From: CAIKMD01 sp036501365 | GTDB lineage: Bacteria; Pseudomonadota; Alphaproteobacteria; ATCC43930; CGMCC-115725 | NCBI GenBank assembly: GCA_036501365.1 | Contig: DASYAL010000002.1 | Span: forward strand, 4,315-68,314 | Direction of reading: 5' to 3' | Length of the DNA: 64,000 nucleotides | Shown here: in pieces, positions 18,230 through 27,344 of the stretch | How positions within the stretch are numbered: position 1 is the stretch's first letter | How the letters are laid out: every line of letters starts with the position of its first letter | Notes under the pieces: model-generated | Database searches by the model: none | What the model saw: the letters and a program-made list of their open reading frames with translations, nothing else | Told to the model about the DNA's origin: nothing | Made by a program: the position numbers and the translations under genes

Positions 18230-19339
18230 TTACGATCGAATGCCCGGCATCGTCTGCAGGAATTTCACCAACGCGATCTCTTCCGCTACGAGACCGCCGC
18301 GCGCGCGGGCGCGCCGCGCCGTCATGGAGGCTTCGAGCTTTCCGCTGAGGTAGCCCTCGATCACCGCCGGGTGGATATAACATTTGCGGCAGATCGCGGC
18401 GGTGTTGCCGAGCAGCTTCGCCACCGCGGTAACAGCTTGGACGACGTTCTTCTTGCCGCCGCCCGGACCGGGCGGGCCGATATGGCGCAGGGCGACCACG
18501 GCGAGCTTGGTACCCGCCCAGGTGCGGAAGTCCTTGGCGGTGATCTCGTCGCCCGTGATCTCGCGCAAGTAGCCGTTCACGTCGTCCGAGCTCACGCTGC
18601 GCGGACTGCCATCTTCGTCGAGGTACTGAAACAATTCCTGGCCCGGCAGGTCCTGGCATTTGCGGACAATGCGCGCCAACCGCCGGTCCTCGAGATCGAT
18701 CCGCCGCTGGATGCCGTGCTTGGCGCGAAAGTCGAAGGCGATCTTGCCGCCGTTCACCCGGACATGGCGGTTGTGCAGGGTGGTCAAGCCGAAGCTTTTG
18801 TTGGTGCGCGCATATTCCTTATTGCCGACGCGCGCCAAAGTGCGCTCGAGCAGCGAGACGATCGCGGCGAGCACCTTGTTGCGCGGCAGGCCGGGAAGGT
18901 CGAGATCCTGCTCGACGCGCGCCCTGATCTTCGGCAGCACCTGGGCGAAGACTTGGAGCTTGGCGTATTTCGCCTGGTCGCGCACCGCGCGCCACTCGAG
19001 GTGATAGCGGTATTGCTTGCGGCCGCGCGCATCCTGTCCCACCGCCTGGAGATGCCCGCGCGGGTCCTTGCAGATCCAGACATTCGTATAGGCAGGCGGG
19101 ATCGCGAGCGAGCGGATACGCTGCAAGGTCGCCGCGTCGCGCACGCGATTGCCGTTGCTATCGCGGTAGATGAAACCCTGCGGCGCCGATAGGCGGGTAA
19201 TGCCCGGCCGGTCGGTGCTGACATAGCGCAGCCCCGCCTCGTCCGCCGCGACCATCGGGTCGAGCAACACCGGCGCCCGCGTAAAGCTGCGGCTCTGCGG
19301 CTTCTTCCGGAAGTCGGATATGACGGTCGGTGCGTCCAT
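18230..19339 (-). CDS. DNA topoisomerase IB (poxvirus-like)
   Basis: 369 residues. Type IB enzymes relax supercoils through a 3'-phosphotyrosyl intermediate. The N-terminal DNA-binding part contains GFIYRDSNGNRVRD and PPAYTNVWICKDPRGHLQA; the catalytic part has RKQYRYHLEWRAVRDQAKY, the KSFGLTTLHNRHV stretch, FRTWAGTKLAV and the terminal CRKCYIHPAVIEGY, where Y321 is the expected nucleophile. Length and order fit the bacterial TopIB group. Such genes are accessory in bacteria and often acquired laterally, but codon use here looks like the neighbours. It heads a probable two-gene unit with the ORF at 17785-18198. Confidence 0.93.
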   Translation of the reverse strand: MDAPTVISDFRKKPQSRSFTRAPVLLDPMVAADEAGLRYVSTDRPGITRLSAPQGFIYRDSNGNRVRDAATLQRIRSLAIPPAYTNVWICKDPRGHLQAVGQDARGRKQYRYHLEWRAVRDQAKYAKLQVFAQVLPKIRARVEQDLDLPGLPRNKVLAAIVSLLERTLARVGNKEYARTNKSFGLTTLHNRHVRVNGGKIAFDFRAKHGIQRRIDLEDRRLARIVRKCQDLPGQELFQYLDEDGSPRSVSSDDVNGYLREITGDEITAKDFRTWAGTKLAVVALRHIGPPGPGGGKKNVVQAVTAVAKLLGNTAAICRKCYIHPAVIEGYLSGKLEASMTARRARARGGLVAEEIALVKFLQTMPGIRS

Positions 19340-19457
19340 GGTGCCGGAGTAAGAAGGCGAAAGCTAAAGAAAGTATTGCGTTGTGGGGTCCGGACGCCGC
19401 GATTTTGCCCTTTTCCGCCGGTCTGTTATCGTGCCCACCCTCAACGGGAGGTTAATC

Positions 19458-19918
<461 letters not shown>

Positions 19919-19922
<4 letters not shown>

Positions 19923-20707
19923 CGTCCCTCACCGCCTCCGCTTGTGCGGTGCTGAGCGCGGCCGAGCCGGCAGAAAAGGTCGCGCTGTCGCATCGCGTCG
20001 CCCGGGCTTGGCGCGACGGCGCCCTCGCCGCGGTCGGCACGGCGCGGCCGCCGGAACGCCCCGCGCGGCCGGCGAAACCCGAGCTCAAAAACCCGCACGA
20101 GATGCCGCGCCGGCGCGGCGCCGGCGCGCGCGCCAACCGCATTGCCTTGCTGCACGCGGTCGCGCATATCGAGCTCAACGCCATCGACCTCGCCTGGGAT
20201 CTGATCGCGCGTTTCGCGGCGCCCGATCTGCCCCGCGCCTTCTTCGACGATTGGGTCACGGTCGCCGAGCAAGAGGCGACGCATCATACACTCGTCGCCG
20301 CACGGCTCACCGAGCTCGGCGCCAGTTACGGCGACCTGCCGGCGCATGACGGGCTGTGGCAAGCCGCGCGGGCCACCGCCCACGATCTTCTCGCTCGGCT
20401 CGCGATCGTGCCGCTGGTGCTGGAGGCCCGCGGCCTCGATGTGACACCCGGCATGATAGAGAAGCTGCGCCGCCAGGGCGACGAAGCCAGCGTCGCCGCG
20501 CTCGAGCTGATCTACCGCGAGGAGATCGGCCATGTCGCCGCCGGCGAGCGCTGGTTCCGCTGGGAATGCGAAAGGCGCGGCGTCGATCCGGTCACCACCT
20601 ATCGCGATCTGGTGCGCCGCCATCATGGCGGCGGACTGAAGCCGCCCTTCAACCACACAGCGCGGGATCGCGCGGGATTCGCGGCGGCCTTCTACGAGGC
20701 CGTATAA
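19919..20707 (+). CDS. DUF455 family ferritin-like protein
   Basis: 262 residues from a GTG that overlaps the bcp stop (GTGA). The DUF455 pattern is clear: HAVAHIELNAIDLAWDLIAR, WVTVAEQEATHHTLVAARL, and IYREEIGHVAAGERWF, giving the Glu/His pairs of a ferritin-like di-iron bundle, plus GLDVTPGMIEKLRRQGDE. The family's biochemical role is undefined. Pairing with a peroxiredoxin hints at a link to peroxide or iron handling, but that is inference from position. Followed 20 bp later by a reductase gene on the same strand. Confidence 0.9.
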
Positions 20708-20727
20708 GCCCCGCCGAGGGAGCAACC

Positions 20728-21795
20728 ATGCCGGGCGATATCAACACGCAAATCCTTCTCGCCGCCCGACCGCAGGGTGCGCCGAAGGACAGCGATTTCA
20801 AGATCGTCGCAACGCCGATCCCCGAACCCGGTCCGGGCGAGATGCTGCTGCGCACGGTCTACCTCGGCCTCGATCCGGTGATCCGGCTGCGCATGAACGA
20901 AGGCTCCTATTGGCCCGCTTTCGAGCTCGGCAAGCCGTTGGGCGCGCGCACGGTCTGCGCCGTGGCCAAATCGAACAACCCGGCTTTCGCGGCGGGCGAT
21001 CTCCTCGTCATGCAAGGCATCTGGGCCAATTACATGATCTCGGACGGCAAGGCGCCGGTCAGCGCCGCCAATACCCAGGCGGCGAATCTGCCGAAGCTCG
21101 ATCCGGCGCGCGGCTCGATCACCGCGCCGCTGCATGTGCTCGGCATCACCGGCTTCACCGCTTATGTCGGCGTCAGCGAGATCGGCCAGCCCAAGCCGGG
21201 CGAGACCGTGGTCGTCTCCGGCGCCTCGGGCGCGGTCGGCTCGGTCGCCGGACAGATCGCGAAGCTCAAAGGCTGCCGCGTGATCGGCATCGCCGGCGGC
21301 GCGCCCAAATGCGAATTCGTCAAGGACGAGCTCGGCTTCGATGCCGCAGTCGATTACAAGCGCGCCGATTTCGCCGCCGCGCTCAAGGCCGCCTGCCCGC
21401 AGGGTGTCGATGTCTATTTCGAGAATGTCGGCGGCGCGGTCTTCGACGTGGTCTTCCCGCTGCTCAACCGCTACGCGCGCGTGCCGGTCTGCGGCACAGT
21501 CTCGGAATACAACGCCACGACGCGCGAGAAAGTCGAAGACAAGCTGCCGGCGCTGCTGCTGGCGACGCTCGGCAAGCGCTTGCGCCTGCAGGGTTTCGTC
21601 ATCGGCGACTGGTTCGCGAAGATGCCCGACTTCCAGCGTGCGGCCGGCCAATGGTTGCGCGAGGGCAAGCTCAAATACCGCGAGGAATTCGTCGACGAGC
21701 TCGAGAACGCGCCGCGCGCCTTCATGGCAATGCTCAAGGCCGAAAGCTTCGGCAAGGTGATCGTCCGCATCTCGGACGATCCGACGCGGCGGTAA
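20728..21795 (+). CDS. NADP-dependent MDR oxidoreductase (CurA/leukotriene B4 dehydrogenase-like)
   Basis: 355 residues. The order of motifs matches the prostaglandin-reductase/CurA branch: YLGLDPVIRLRMNEGSYWP, LGITGFTAYVGVSEIGQPKP, VVSGASGAVGSVAGQIAKLK (Rossmann nucleotide loop), FDAAVDYKRADFAAALK, and VDVYFENVGGAVFDVVFPLL. These zinc-free enzymes reduce activated double bonds of alpha,beta-unsaturated carbonyls with NADPH. GAGGGAG precedes the ATG by about 7 nt. It is the third gene of a bcp-DUF455-reductase string, consistent with protection against oxidative and reactive-carbonyl damage, though the common transcript is inferred from the 20-bp gap. Confidence 0.92.
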   Translation: MPGDINTQILLAARPQGAPKDSDFKIVATPIPEPGPGEMLLRTVYLGLDPVIRLRMNEGSYWPAFELGKPLGARTVCAVAKSNNPAFAAGDLLVMQGIWANYMISDGKAPVSAANTQAANLPKLDPARGSITAPLHVLGITGFTAYVGVSEIGQPKPGETVVVSGASGAVGSVAGQIAKLKGCRVIGIAGGAPKCEFVKDELGFDAAVDYKRADFAAALKAACPQGVDVYFENVGGAVFDVVFPLLNRYARVPVCGTVSEYNATTREKVEDKLPALLLATLGKRLRLQGFVIGDWFAKMPDFQRAAGQWLREGKLKYREEFVDELENAPRAFMAMLKAESFGKVIVRISDDPTRR

Positions 21796-21803
21796 GGTAA
21801 GTT

Positions 21804-21883
21804 CGTCTTTGCGAGGAACGCAGCGACGAAGCAAACCAGCTTGCGCGCCCGCTCTGCATTGTTTCGCTTAGCTAGCAATGACG
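21804..21883. repeat. REP-like palindromic intergenic repeat (~80 bp)
   Basis: Between convergent genes lies an imperfect palindrome: CGTCTTTGCGAG at the left end pairs with CTAGCAATGACG at the right end (revcomp CGTCATTGCTAG), and inner CGAAGCAA pairs with TTGTTTCG. The phrase TGCGAGGAACGCAGCGACGA and AAGCAA is like a dispersed repeat family I know from alphaproteobacterial genomes. It may fold as a long hairpin at the RNA level and could end transcription from both sides. Only one copy was seen in the window. Confidence 0.6.
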
Positions 21884-21891
21884 CGAGAGTG

Positions 21892-22356
21892 CTACAGCTT
21901 CCCCTCTTGCACCAGCGAGCGCACGCGGGCGAGCGTCGCTTTCACCGCGCCGACATAGGACTCCTTCATCGCTTCGCCCTTGGCGCTCTCTTCGGCCGTG
22001 CCGGGCGCGGCACCGGGAAGGTTCACGGCGAAGGTGAAAGTCAGCAGCAGCCCGTGCGCGCTCTCGCTGATGACATTGGTGATCCAGCCGGCGTTGTCGG
22101 TCGTGCCGACGCGCTCGAACAGAACCTCAACCGGCGACGTGAAGGTGATCTTCTCATGGAAGCGATGACCGTCAGCCACCACCTCGCGCAACAGTTCGTC
22201 CGCGTGGCGCTCGATCACGGTGCAGCTTTGCATTCGCGGCACGAAGAGCACCGCATTCTCGGCCTTCATGACGAGGCCACGCCATACCTGGTCCTGACTA
22301 AGGCGCGGGGTCGCGCCTTCGGGATTCACATCGACCGCGACCGAGAGCACGTACAT
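21892..22356 (-). CDS. SRPBCC/AtaL-like (DUF1857) protein
   Basis: 154 residues starting MYVLSVAVDVNPEGATPRLS. The pattern TPRLSQDQVWRGLVMKAENA with FVPRMQSCTVIER, then a beta-rich body (KITFTSPVEVLFER) and a long C-terminal helix (AVKATLARVRSLVQEGKL) fits the DUF1857/AtaL branch of the START/SRPBCC fold, which encloses a hydrophobic pocket. Specific function is unknown. GGAGGAG lies 6 nt before the ATG at 22356, which decides the start against the longer frame to 22443. It starts 14 bp after the stop of the solute-binding protein gene on the same strand and is probably co-transcribed with it. Confidence 0.78.
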   Translation of the reverse strand: MYVLSVAVDVNPEGATPRLSQDQVWRGLVMKAENAVLFVPRMQSCTVIERHADELLREVVADGHRFHEKITFTSPVEVLFERVGTTDNAGWITNVISESAHGLLLTFTFAVNLPGAAPGTAEESAKGEAMKESYVGAVKATLARVRSLVQEGKL

Positions 22357-22370
22357 CGGCAACTCCTCCG

Positions 22371-23309
22371 CTATGGCACCATCACGCTGGCCGGATCGAG
22401 CGCTTTCGTCAGCATCTTCTGCTGCCGCATGATATCGACCCAATAGCGGATCTGCGAAGCGTCGACGGTCGCCGTCATCGGCGGGATCGGGATCGTCTTC
22501 AGCACCTCGGGCGGAATCTTGACGTAGTGCGACAACGCCTCGGGGCCGCGATCGGGATGCGCCTTGTCATAGTCGAGCGCATCGGCGAGGGCGGCGCGGA
22601 ACGCCTTGATCCCCGCGGGATGCTCGGTCGCGTATTTGCCCGTCGAGGCCCAGACCACCGGCGGAATGCCAGCCGGCAGATCGTCGACATAGTAGGAGAG
22701 AATCCGCCCGCCGCCGCTATTGACCATGCGCGACATGAAGGGCTCGACCGGCACCACCGCATCGACCCGCCCCGATTTGAGGATGTCGGCGAGCTGCACC
22801 ATCGGCTGCTCGACGAAGTGGACCTGCGCCTTGTCGATGCCGCGATCCTGAAGCCATTTCACGACGAGGATATGCAGCAGATCGTTGAGCCCGGGCACGG
22901 CGACGGTCTTGCCCTTGAGATCGGCGGCGGTCTTGAGGTCGCTATCGGCGCGCACGACGATGCCGGCGAGGTGATAGCCTGCGGCGGTTTGGTCAGCGCC
23001 GGCGATGATCTTGATGTCGAGGCCGTTGTCGTCGGCGAGCAGCACCGCCGGCGGCGTCACGCCGCCGATATCGATCGAGCCGCCGGTCAGCACCGTCGGA
23101 ATCGCAACCAGCGAGACCTGCGTCAGCTTCAAATCGGCATCGAGCCCGTGCTTCTCGAAGAAGCCCTGATCCTTGGCGATAAAGGCCAAGAGAAAATCGG
23201 CGACCGAATTGTAGCCGATGGTCGCCTTCTCGAGCGCAATCGCCGGTGCCGGCAAGCCGATCAAAGCGGCCAGCAGAAGAAGCGATAAAAGTCCACCCAA
23301 TCGTTTCAT
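22371..23309 (-). CDS. ABC transporter solute-binding protein (NMT1/SsuA type)
   Basis: 312 residues with a Sec signal peptide (MKRLGGLLSLLLLAALIGL, cleavage near AIA). The mature part has the NMT1/SsuA-like layout: ATIGYNSVADFLLAFIAKDQ, GFFEKHGLDADLKL, LTGGSIDIGGVTPPAVLLAD, DLKGKTVAVPGLNDLLHI and LKSGRVDAVVPVEPFMSRM. It would capture a sulfonate, nitrate, pyrimidine or similar small ligand in the periplasm. It is divergent from the permease-ATPase-permease operon beginning at 23671, whose own binding protein lies at 26213. It probably supplies the same or a related transporter, an inference from position. Confidence 0.88.
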   Translation of the reverse strand: MKRLGGLLSLLLLAALIGLPAPAIALEKATIGYNSVADFLLAFIAKDQGFFEKHGLDADLKLTQVSLVAIPTVLTGGSIDIGGVTPPAVLLADDNGLDIKIIAGADQTAAGYHLAGIVVRADSDLKTAADLKGKTVAVPGLNDLLHILVVKWLQDRGIDKAQVHFVEQPMVQLADILKSGRVDAVVPVEPFMSRMVNSGGGRILSYYVDDLPAGIPPVVWASTGKYATEHPAGIKAFRAALADALDYDKAHPDRGPEALSHYVKIPPEVLKTIPIPPMTATVDASQIRYWVDIMRQQKMLTKALDPASVMVP

Positions 23310-23670
23310 GATTCCTCCCCCGAGGAGCTATGGCGAGTTGGCCCCCGACGCCGTCCCGCCGTCAAGCGCAGCCGATGACCGCCCAGAGCGGATCCCGGTC
23401 GGGACCCCCGGACCCGCGCGCATCGCCGCGAACATCCTCGCGCAACCGTACAGCGTGGCCCGCGACGTAGGCGCTGACCGGTTCGCCCGGCCCGGCCGAA
23501 GCAACGATTTGACGGGCCAACGCACAAACCGTATGTTCAAGCTAACTAATTAGGCCGCAGCAATGGCGGCACGGCGGCACGCGATCACCCAAAGCAAGCC
23601 GCCGCTCGGGACCTGGAACAGGGAAGCGGCACGCTGGGGCGGGCGCGTCGCGAGCTTTAGGGAGGCAGCG
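23310..23670. other. divergent intergenic region of the NMT1-type importer genes
   Basis: No gene is supported in these 361 bases. The region carries the start signals of both directions: the binding-protein gene to the left and the permease operon to the right. A promoter candidate is listed separately at 23509-23537. The leader between it and the ATG at 23671 is about 125 nt; an in-frame ATG at 23563 exists but lacks the AGGGAGG that precedes 23671. No obvious operator palindrome was found. Confidence 0.5.
23509..23537 (+). promoter_or_regulatory. sigma-70-like promoter for the ABC importer operon
   Basis: TTGACG (23509-23514) and TATGTT (23532-23537) are separated by exactly 17 nt, matching five and four of six consensus positions. 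The local sequence downstream (CAAGCTAACTAATTAG) is AT-rich for this genome. It would place the start of transcription near 23545. Confidence 0.45.
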
Positions 23671-24546
23671 ATGCCTGCGTCGCGCGACAGTGCGATCCCG
23701 TCCGTTGGCCGTGCAGGTGCGGCGCTGCACCGGCCGCACCGCCGTGCGCTTGCGCCAGCGCGCATTCCATGTTGGCGCGTCTATCTCGACCGGCTCGTCG
23801 TCCTGATCGTCGTGATCGGACTGTGGCAGCTCAGCAGTCTTTATTTCGGCACCATTTGGTTCTCAAGCCCCTGGCATGTGCTCACGCGCATGATCACGGA
23901 ACTGCGCAGTGGCGAACTCGTCTTCAACGCGGTCTACACGCTGAAGGCGGCGTTCTACGGCGCGCTGGTCGGCGGCGTCCCGGGCGCCCTATTGCCATTC
24001 GTCCTGCGGCGCCGGCCGGTGACGAGCGCGATTCTCGATCCCTATCTCGCCGGCGGCTACGGTGTGCCGAAGCTGGCGCTGGCGCCCCTTTTCATCTTGT
24101 GGTTCGGCGTCGATCTCGAGCCCAAGATCGCGCTCGTCGCCTCGATCGTGTTCTTCCTCGTCTTCTTCTCGACCATGTCCGGCGTCAACGCCGTCAACGC
24201 TCAATATGTCAACGTCATGCGTGTCTGCGGCGCAAAGGAGCGCGACATCGCGCGTCACGTCGTGTGGCCGGGCGCCATTCCTTATGCCTTCGCCGGCTTC
24301 CGCATTGCCGCGCCTTATGCGATCGGCGCCGCCGTGGTCGGCGAGCTCATCTCCTCCAACCGCGGGCTCGGCTTCACGATCAATTCGGGCGCCACCGATT
24401 TCGACACCACGCTCGTCTTCGTCGCGCTGGTGACGCTGACGATCCTCGTCGTCGCCATCAACCTGCTGGTGGCGCGCGCCGAGCGCTGGCTCTTGCGCTG
24501 GCGTCCACCGCAGCAGGGCGGCAGCATGCGGGTGATGGGCACATGA
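23671..24546 (+). CDS. ABC transporter permease (SsuC/TauC-like), first copy
   Basis: 291 residues from the ATG at 23671, chosen because AGGGAGG stands 4 nt upstream. About six membrane segments follow a ~40-residue Arg-rich start: VVLIVVIGLWQLSSLYFG, GALVGGVPGALLPFVL, and later stretches. The cytoplasmic coupling-helix region (EAA-like) is NVMRVCGAKERDIARHVVWP with PYAFAGFRIAAPYAIGAAVV. Such permeases form the membrane channel for nitrate/sulfonate/pyrimidine-type imports. Its stop overlaps the ATPase start (ATGA). The second permease of the operon (25343-26149) is related but not identical, suggesting a heterodimeric channel. Confidence 0.9.
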   Translation: MPASRDSAIPSVGRAGAALHRPHRRALAPARIPCWRVYLDRLVVLIVVIGLWQLSSLYFGTIWFSSPWHVLTRMITELRSGELVFNAVYTLKAAFYGALVGGVPGALLPFVLRRRPVTSAILDPYLAGGYGVPKLALAPLFILWFGVDLEPKIALVASIVFFLVFFSTMSGVNAVNAQYVNVMRVCGAKERDIARHVVWPGAIPYAFAGFRIAAPYAIGAAVVGELISSNRGLGFTINSGATDFDTTLVFVALVTLTILVVAINLLVARAERWLLRWRPPQQGGSMRVMGT

Positions 24547-25346
24547 CGACCGCCGCGACGCCGATCCTCGAGGTCAGAGGCCTCGCCAAGCGCTTTCCGC
24601 CGCGCGCCGGCGAGGCGCAATCACCGCAGGTCCTCGCCGATCTCTCCTTCCGCGTCGCCGACCAGGAATTCCTCACCATGGTCGGGCCCTCGGGCGCGGG
24701 CAAATCGACCTTGCTCAACATCATCGCCCAGGTCGACGGCGCCAGCGCGGGCGAGATCTTCTTCCGCGGCGAGCTGATCGAGACCACCGACACGGCGGCG
24801 CTCAATCCCGGCTGGAACTGCCAAATCGGCTACGTCACGCAGGACGATAATCTGCTGCCTTGGCGCACCCTGATCGACAATGTGACCCTGCCGCTCAAGC
24901 TGCAGGGCCGCTACAACGAAGAGACCGCCGAGCGTGTCCAGGCACTGCTGCGCGCCACCAATCTCACCGGCTTCGAGCGCTATTACCCGCATGAGCTCTC
25001 GGGCGGCATGAGGAAGCGCGCGTCGCTGATCCGCACCCTCGCCTACGATCCGCCGATCATCCTCATGGACGAGCCGTTCGGCGCGGTCGATGCCCAGACC
25101 CGCGGCCAGCTGCAGCAGGATCTGCTGCGGCTCTGGGACCACGGGCGCAAGACCATCATCTTCGTCACCCACGACATCGGCGAGGCGATCGCGCTCGGCG
25201 ACCGCGTGCTGGTGCTGTCGCGCTCGCCGGCCAAGGTGATCGCGCAGCACCGCATCGACATCGCGCGGCCGCGCAATCTCGGCAACCTCTTCAAGCTCGA
25301 CGGCTTCGGCGACATGTTCGAAGCGGTGAGGCAGCAGCTCCAATGA
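24543..25346 (+). CDS. ABC transporter ATP-binding protein (SsuB/TauB-like)
   Basis: 267 residues. All ATPase motifs are present: Walker A GPSGAGKSTLLN (residues ~52-63), Q-loop YVTQDDNLLPW, signature LSGGMRKRASL, Walker B IILMDEPFGAVD, and the switch histidine FVTHDIGEAI. It energises import by the two flanking permeases on the cytoplasmic face. The LSGGMRKR signature and NLLPWRT are usual for the taurine/nitrate/sulfonate branch. It overlaps both neighbours by 4 bases (ATGA at each end), so the three proteins are made from one coupled message. Confidence 0.95.
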   Translation: MTTAATPILEVRGLAKRFPPRAGEAQSPQVLADLSFRVADQEFLTMVGPSGAGKSTLLNIIAQVDGASAGEIFFRGELIETTDTAALNPGWNCQIGYVTQDDNLLPWRTLIDNVTLPLKLQGRYNEETAERVQALLRATNLTGFERYYPHELSGGMRKRASLIRTLAYDPPIILMDEPFGAVDAQTRGQLQQDLLRLWDHGRKTIIFVTHDIGEAIALGDRVLVLSRSPAKVIAQHRIDIARPRNLGNLFKLDGFGDMFEAVRQQLQ

Positions 25347-26149
25347 GCATCGCCATCGCCCGCCCGCTGCCGCGTCTGCGCCGCAAGCGCCAACTCATCC
25401 CCGCCGGCCGCATCGCGCTCGGCATCGCGGTGCTCGCGCTCTGGCAGCTCGGCACCAACATCATGGGCCAGGAATGGCTGCCCGGCCCGGCCGACGTCCT
25501 GGTGCGGATCTGGAACATCACGGTCTCGGGCCAGCTCTTGCACGATACCGCGATCACCTTCTGGGAGGCGGCCGTAGGCATGGCGCTCGGTGGCGCGGCC
25601 GGCGCCCTGCTGCCTTTCCTGCTGCGCCTCTCGCCGCGGCTGATGGCGGCGCTCGACCCGTTCATTTCGGCCGCCTTCGGCATGCCGAAGCTCGCTCTCG
25701 CGCCGCTCTTCATACTGTGGTTCGGGATCGGTATCCCCGCGAAGATCGTGTTCGTCGCCTCGATCGTGTTCTTCCTCATGTTCTACAACGGCCTCGCCGG
25801 CATCATGAGCATCGACCCCAAGCTCGTCGCGATGCTGCGCGTCGCCGGCGCGAGCGAATGGTTCATCAGCCGCGAGATCGTGTGGAACACGGCCAAGCCC
25901 TTCCTTTTCGCCGGGCTGAAGATCGCGCTCCCGCGCGCGCTCTCAGGCGCGGTGGTGGGCGAGTTCATCGCCGCCGATTCCGGCCTCGGCTGGTATATCC
26001 AGAACGCGCGCTCATTCAACGACACCACCGGCGTGGTCGCGGGTGCAGTCGTCGTGACGGTGCTGGTCATCGGCGTCAACGCGGCACTGAAGCGGGTGCA
26101 GACGCGCTCGCTCGCCTGGCGCCCGGTGGCGCGCGACATGATGGTTTGA
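25343..26149 (+). CDS. ABC transporter permease (SsuC/TauC-like), second copy
   Basis: 268 residues. The layout matches the first permease: IALGIAVLALWQLGTNIMG, MALGGAAGALLPFLLRLSP, FGMPKLALAPLFILWFGIGI, and the coupling region MLRVAGASEWFISREIVWNT with KIALPRALSGAVVGEFI. The shared phrase PKLALAPLFILWFG occurs in both permeases, indicating an old duplication. Together with the ATPase between them, it likely forms the heterodimeric core of one importer. Its ATG overlaps the ATPase stop. The following binding-protein gene starts 63 bp further on. Confidence 0.9.
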   Translation: MSIAIARPLPRLRRKRQLIPAGRIALGIAVLALWQLGTNIMGQEWLPGPADVLVRIWNITVSGQLLHDTAITFWEAAVGMALGGAAGALLPFLLRLSPRLMAALDPFISAAFGMPKLALAPLFILWFGIGIPAKIVFVASIVFFLMFYNGLAGIMSIDPKLVAMLRVAGASEWFISREIVWNTAKPFLFAGLKIALPRALSGAVVGEFIAADSGLGWYIQNARSFNDTTGVVAGAVVVTVLVIGVNAALKRVQTRSLAWRPVARDMMV

Positions 26150-26212
26150 GGGCGCGGGCGAGGCGCGCGGTAACGGCCTCGCGAACAGCGGTGCAACAGG
26201 GAGAAGAAAGCC

Positions 26213-27241
26213 ATGAAGACAATGCTTCGATTCACTGCGCTCGCCGCGGCCTTGGCGGGCGCGGTCGCGCTAAGCGGCCCCGCGCAGGCGGAGACGATGG
26301 AGCACACCTCGGTCGCGCTGCCGGCGACGACCATCACCTTCCTGCCCGTCTACGTCGCCGAGGACATGGGCATATGGAAGAAGCTCGGCCTCGACGTCAC
26401 GCTGCACAACATTACCGGCATGGGCGCGACCAACGCCATGCTCGCAAACAGCGTCGATTTCGCTGTGCAATCGGGACCGAGCCTCATCCGCGGCAACATC
26501 CGCGGCCGGCACATGCTGGGGATCGCCGAGATGGCCAACCACGAAGCTTTCGCCCTCATGGCGCGCAAGGCGTCCTTTCCTGGCCTCGACTGGAAAGGCT
26601 CGCTCAAAGAGCGCGTCGCGGCTTTGAAGGGTAAGAAAATCAGCGTCGATTCGCCGAACACGGTGGTGGACGTCCTGTTGCGCTACTACGGTGACAAAGC
26701 CGGCCTCAATGCCAAGACCGACATGACCGAAGTCTATATGCAGCCGACCGAGGCGATCGCGGCGCTGAAGTCGGGTTCGATCGACGCGGCGATGCTCAAC
26801 TACCCGTGGGTCGACACGGCCGATCGCGAGGGTGCGGCGAGCATGTTGGTGAACGCCATCACCGAGTTGCCCGAGCTGACGCCCACCATCGCCACCACGA
26901 CCACGACGCGGGAGGGCTTCTGCGACAGCCATGAATCGATCTGTGCCAAGCTCGCACATGGCTACGTCGAATCGCACAGATTCATCCACGAGCACCCGGA
27001 CGAGGCGCTGCAGATCGCGCTGAAGCGCATGCAAGGCGCGAACCACGACGACCTCGAAAAGTCGCTGCATGTACTGGTAACGGCGATGCCCGAGGTGCCG
27101 CGCTACGACTCCGCCTCTTTCCCGAACACACAGAAACTGATGATCTTCGGCGGAATTCTGAACAAGGACGAAGCCCAGAAGGACTTCGCCAAGATGTTCA
27201 CCAACAAATATGTGGACATGTTCGCGCAGCCCTCCTCGTAG
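26213..27241 (+). CDS. ABC transporter solute-binding protein (NMT1/SsuA type), second
   Basis: 342 residues with a Sec signal peptide (LRFTALAAALAGAVALSG, cleavage near AQA). The mature part shows the NMT1 pattern: TITFLPVYVAEDMGIWKKLG, NITGMGATNAMLANSVDFAV, KGKKISVDSPNTVVDVLLRY and ALKSGSIDAAMLNYPW. GGGAGAAG precedes the ATG by about 7 nt. It is the last gene of the permease-ATPase-permease operon, upstream of a strong terminator hairpin. It differs clearly from the divergent protein at 22371, so the two probably present different ligands, or one is specialised to sense. The ligand is unknown. Confidence 0.9.
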   Translation: MKTMLRFTALAAALAGAVALSGPAQAETMEHTSVALPATTITFLPVYVAEDMGIWKKLGLDVTLHNITGMGATNAMLANSVDFAVQSGPSLIRGNIRGRHMLGIAEMANHEAFALMARKASFPGLDWKGSLKERVAALKGKKISVDSPNTVVDVLLRYYGDKAGLNAKTDMTEVYMQPTEAIAALKSGSIDAAMLNYPWVDTADREGAASMLVNAITELPELTPTIATTTTTREGFCDSHESICAKLAHGYVESHRFIHEHPDEALQIALKRMQGANHDDLEKSLHVLVTAMPEVPRYDSASFPNTQKLMIFGGILNKDEAQKDFAKMFTNKYVDMFAQPSS

Positions 27242-27259
27242 GCCGCGACCCGTACCCGG

Positions 27260-27290
27260 AATCCCCTCGCCCGTCGGGCGAGGGGATTTT
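27260..27290 (+). terminator. intrinsic terminator of the ABC importer operon
   Basis: A perfect 13-bp inverted repeat (AATCCCCTCGCCC, loop GTC, GGGCGAGGGGATT) is followed by TT and then C. It sits 18 bp after the binding-protein stop. The stem's A/T ends make it a possible bidirectional stop for the convergent methyltransferase at 27345. Confidence 0.8.
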
Positions 27291-27344
27291 CACGCCACGC
27301 TCGGCAGCCAATCTGCGCGCCGCGGCGCGCGCAACTCGGCCATC

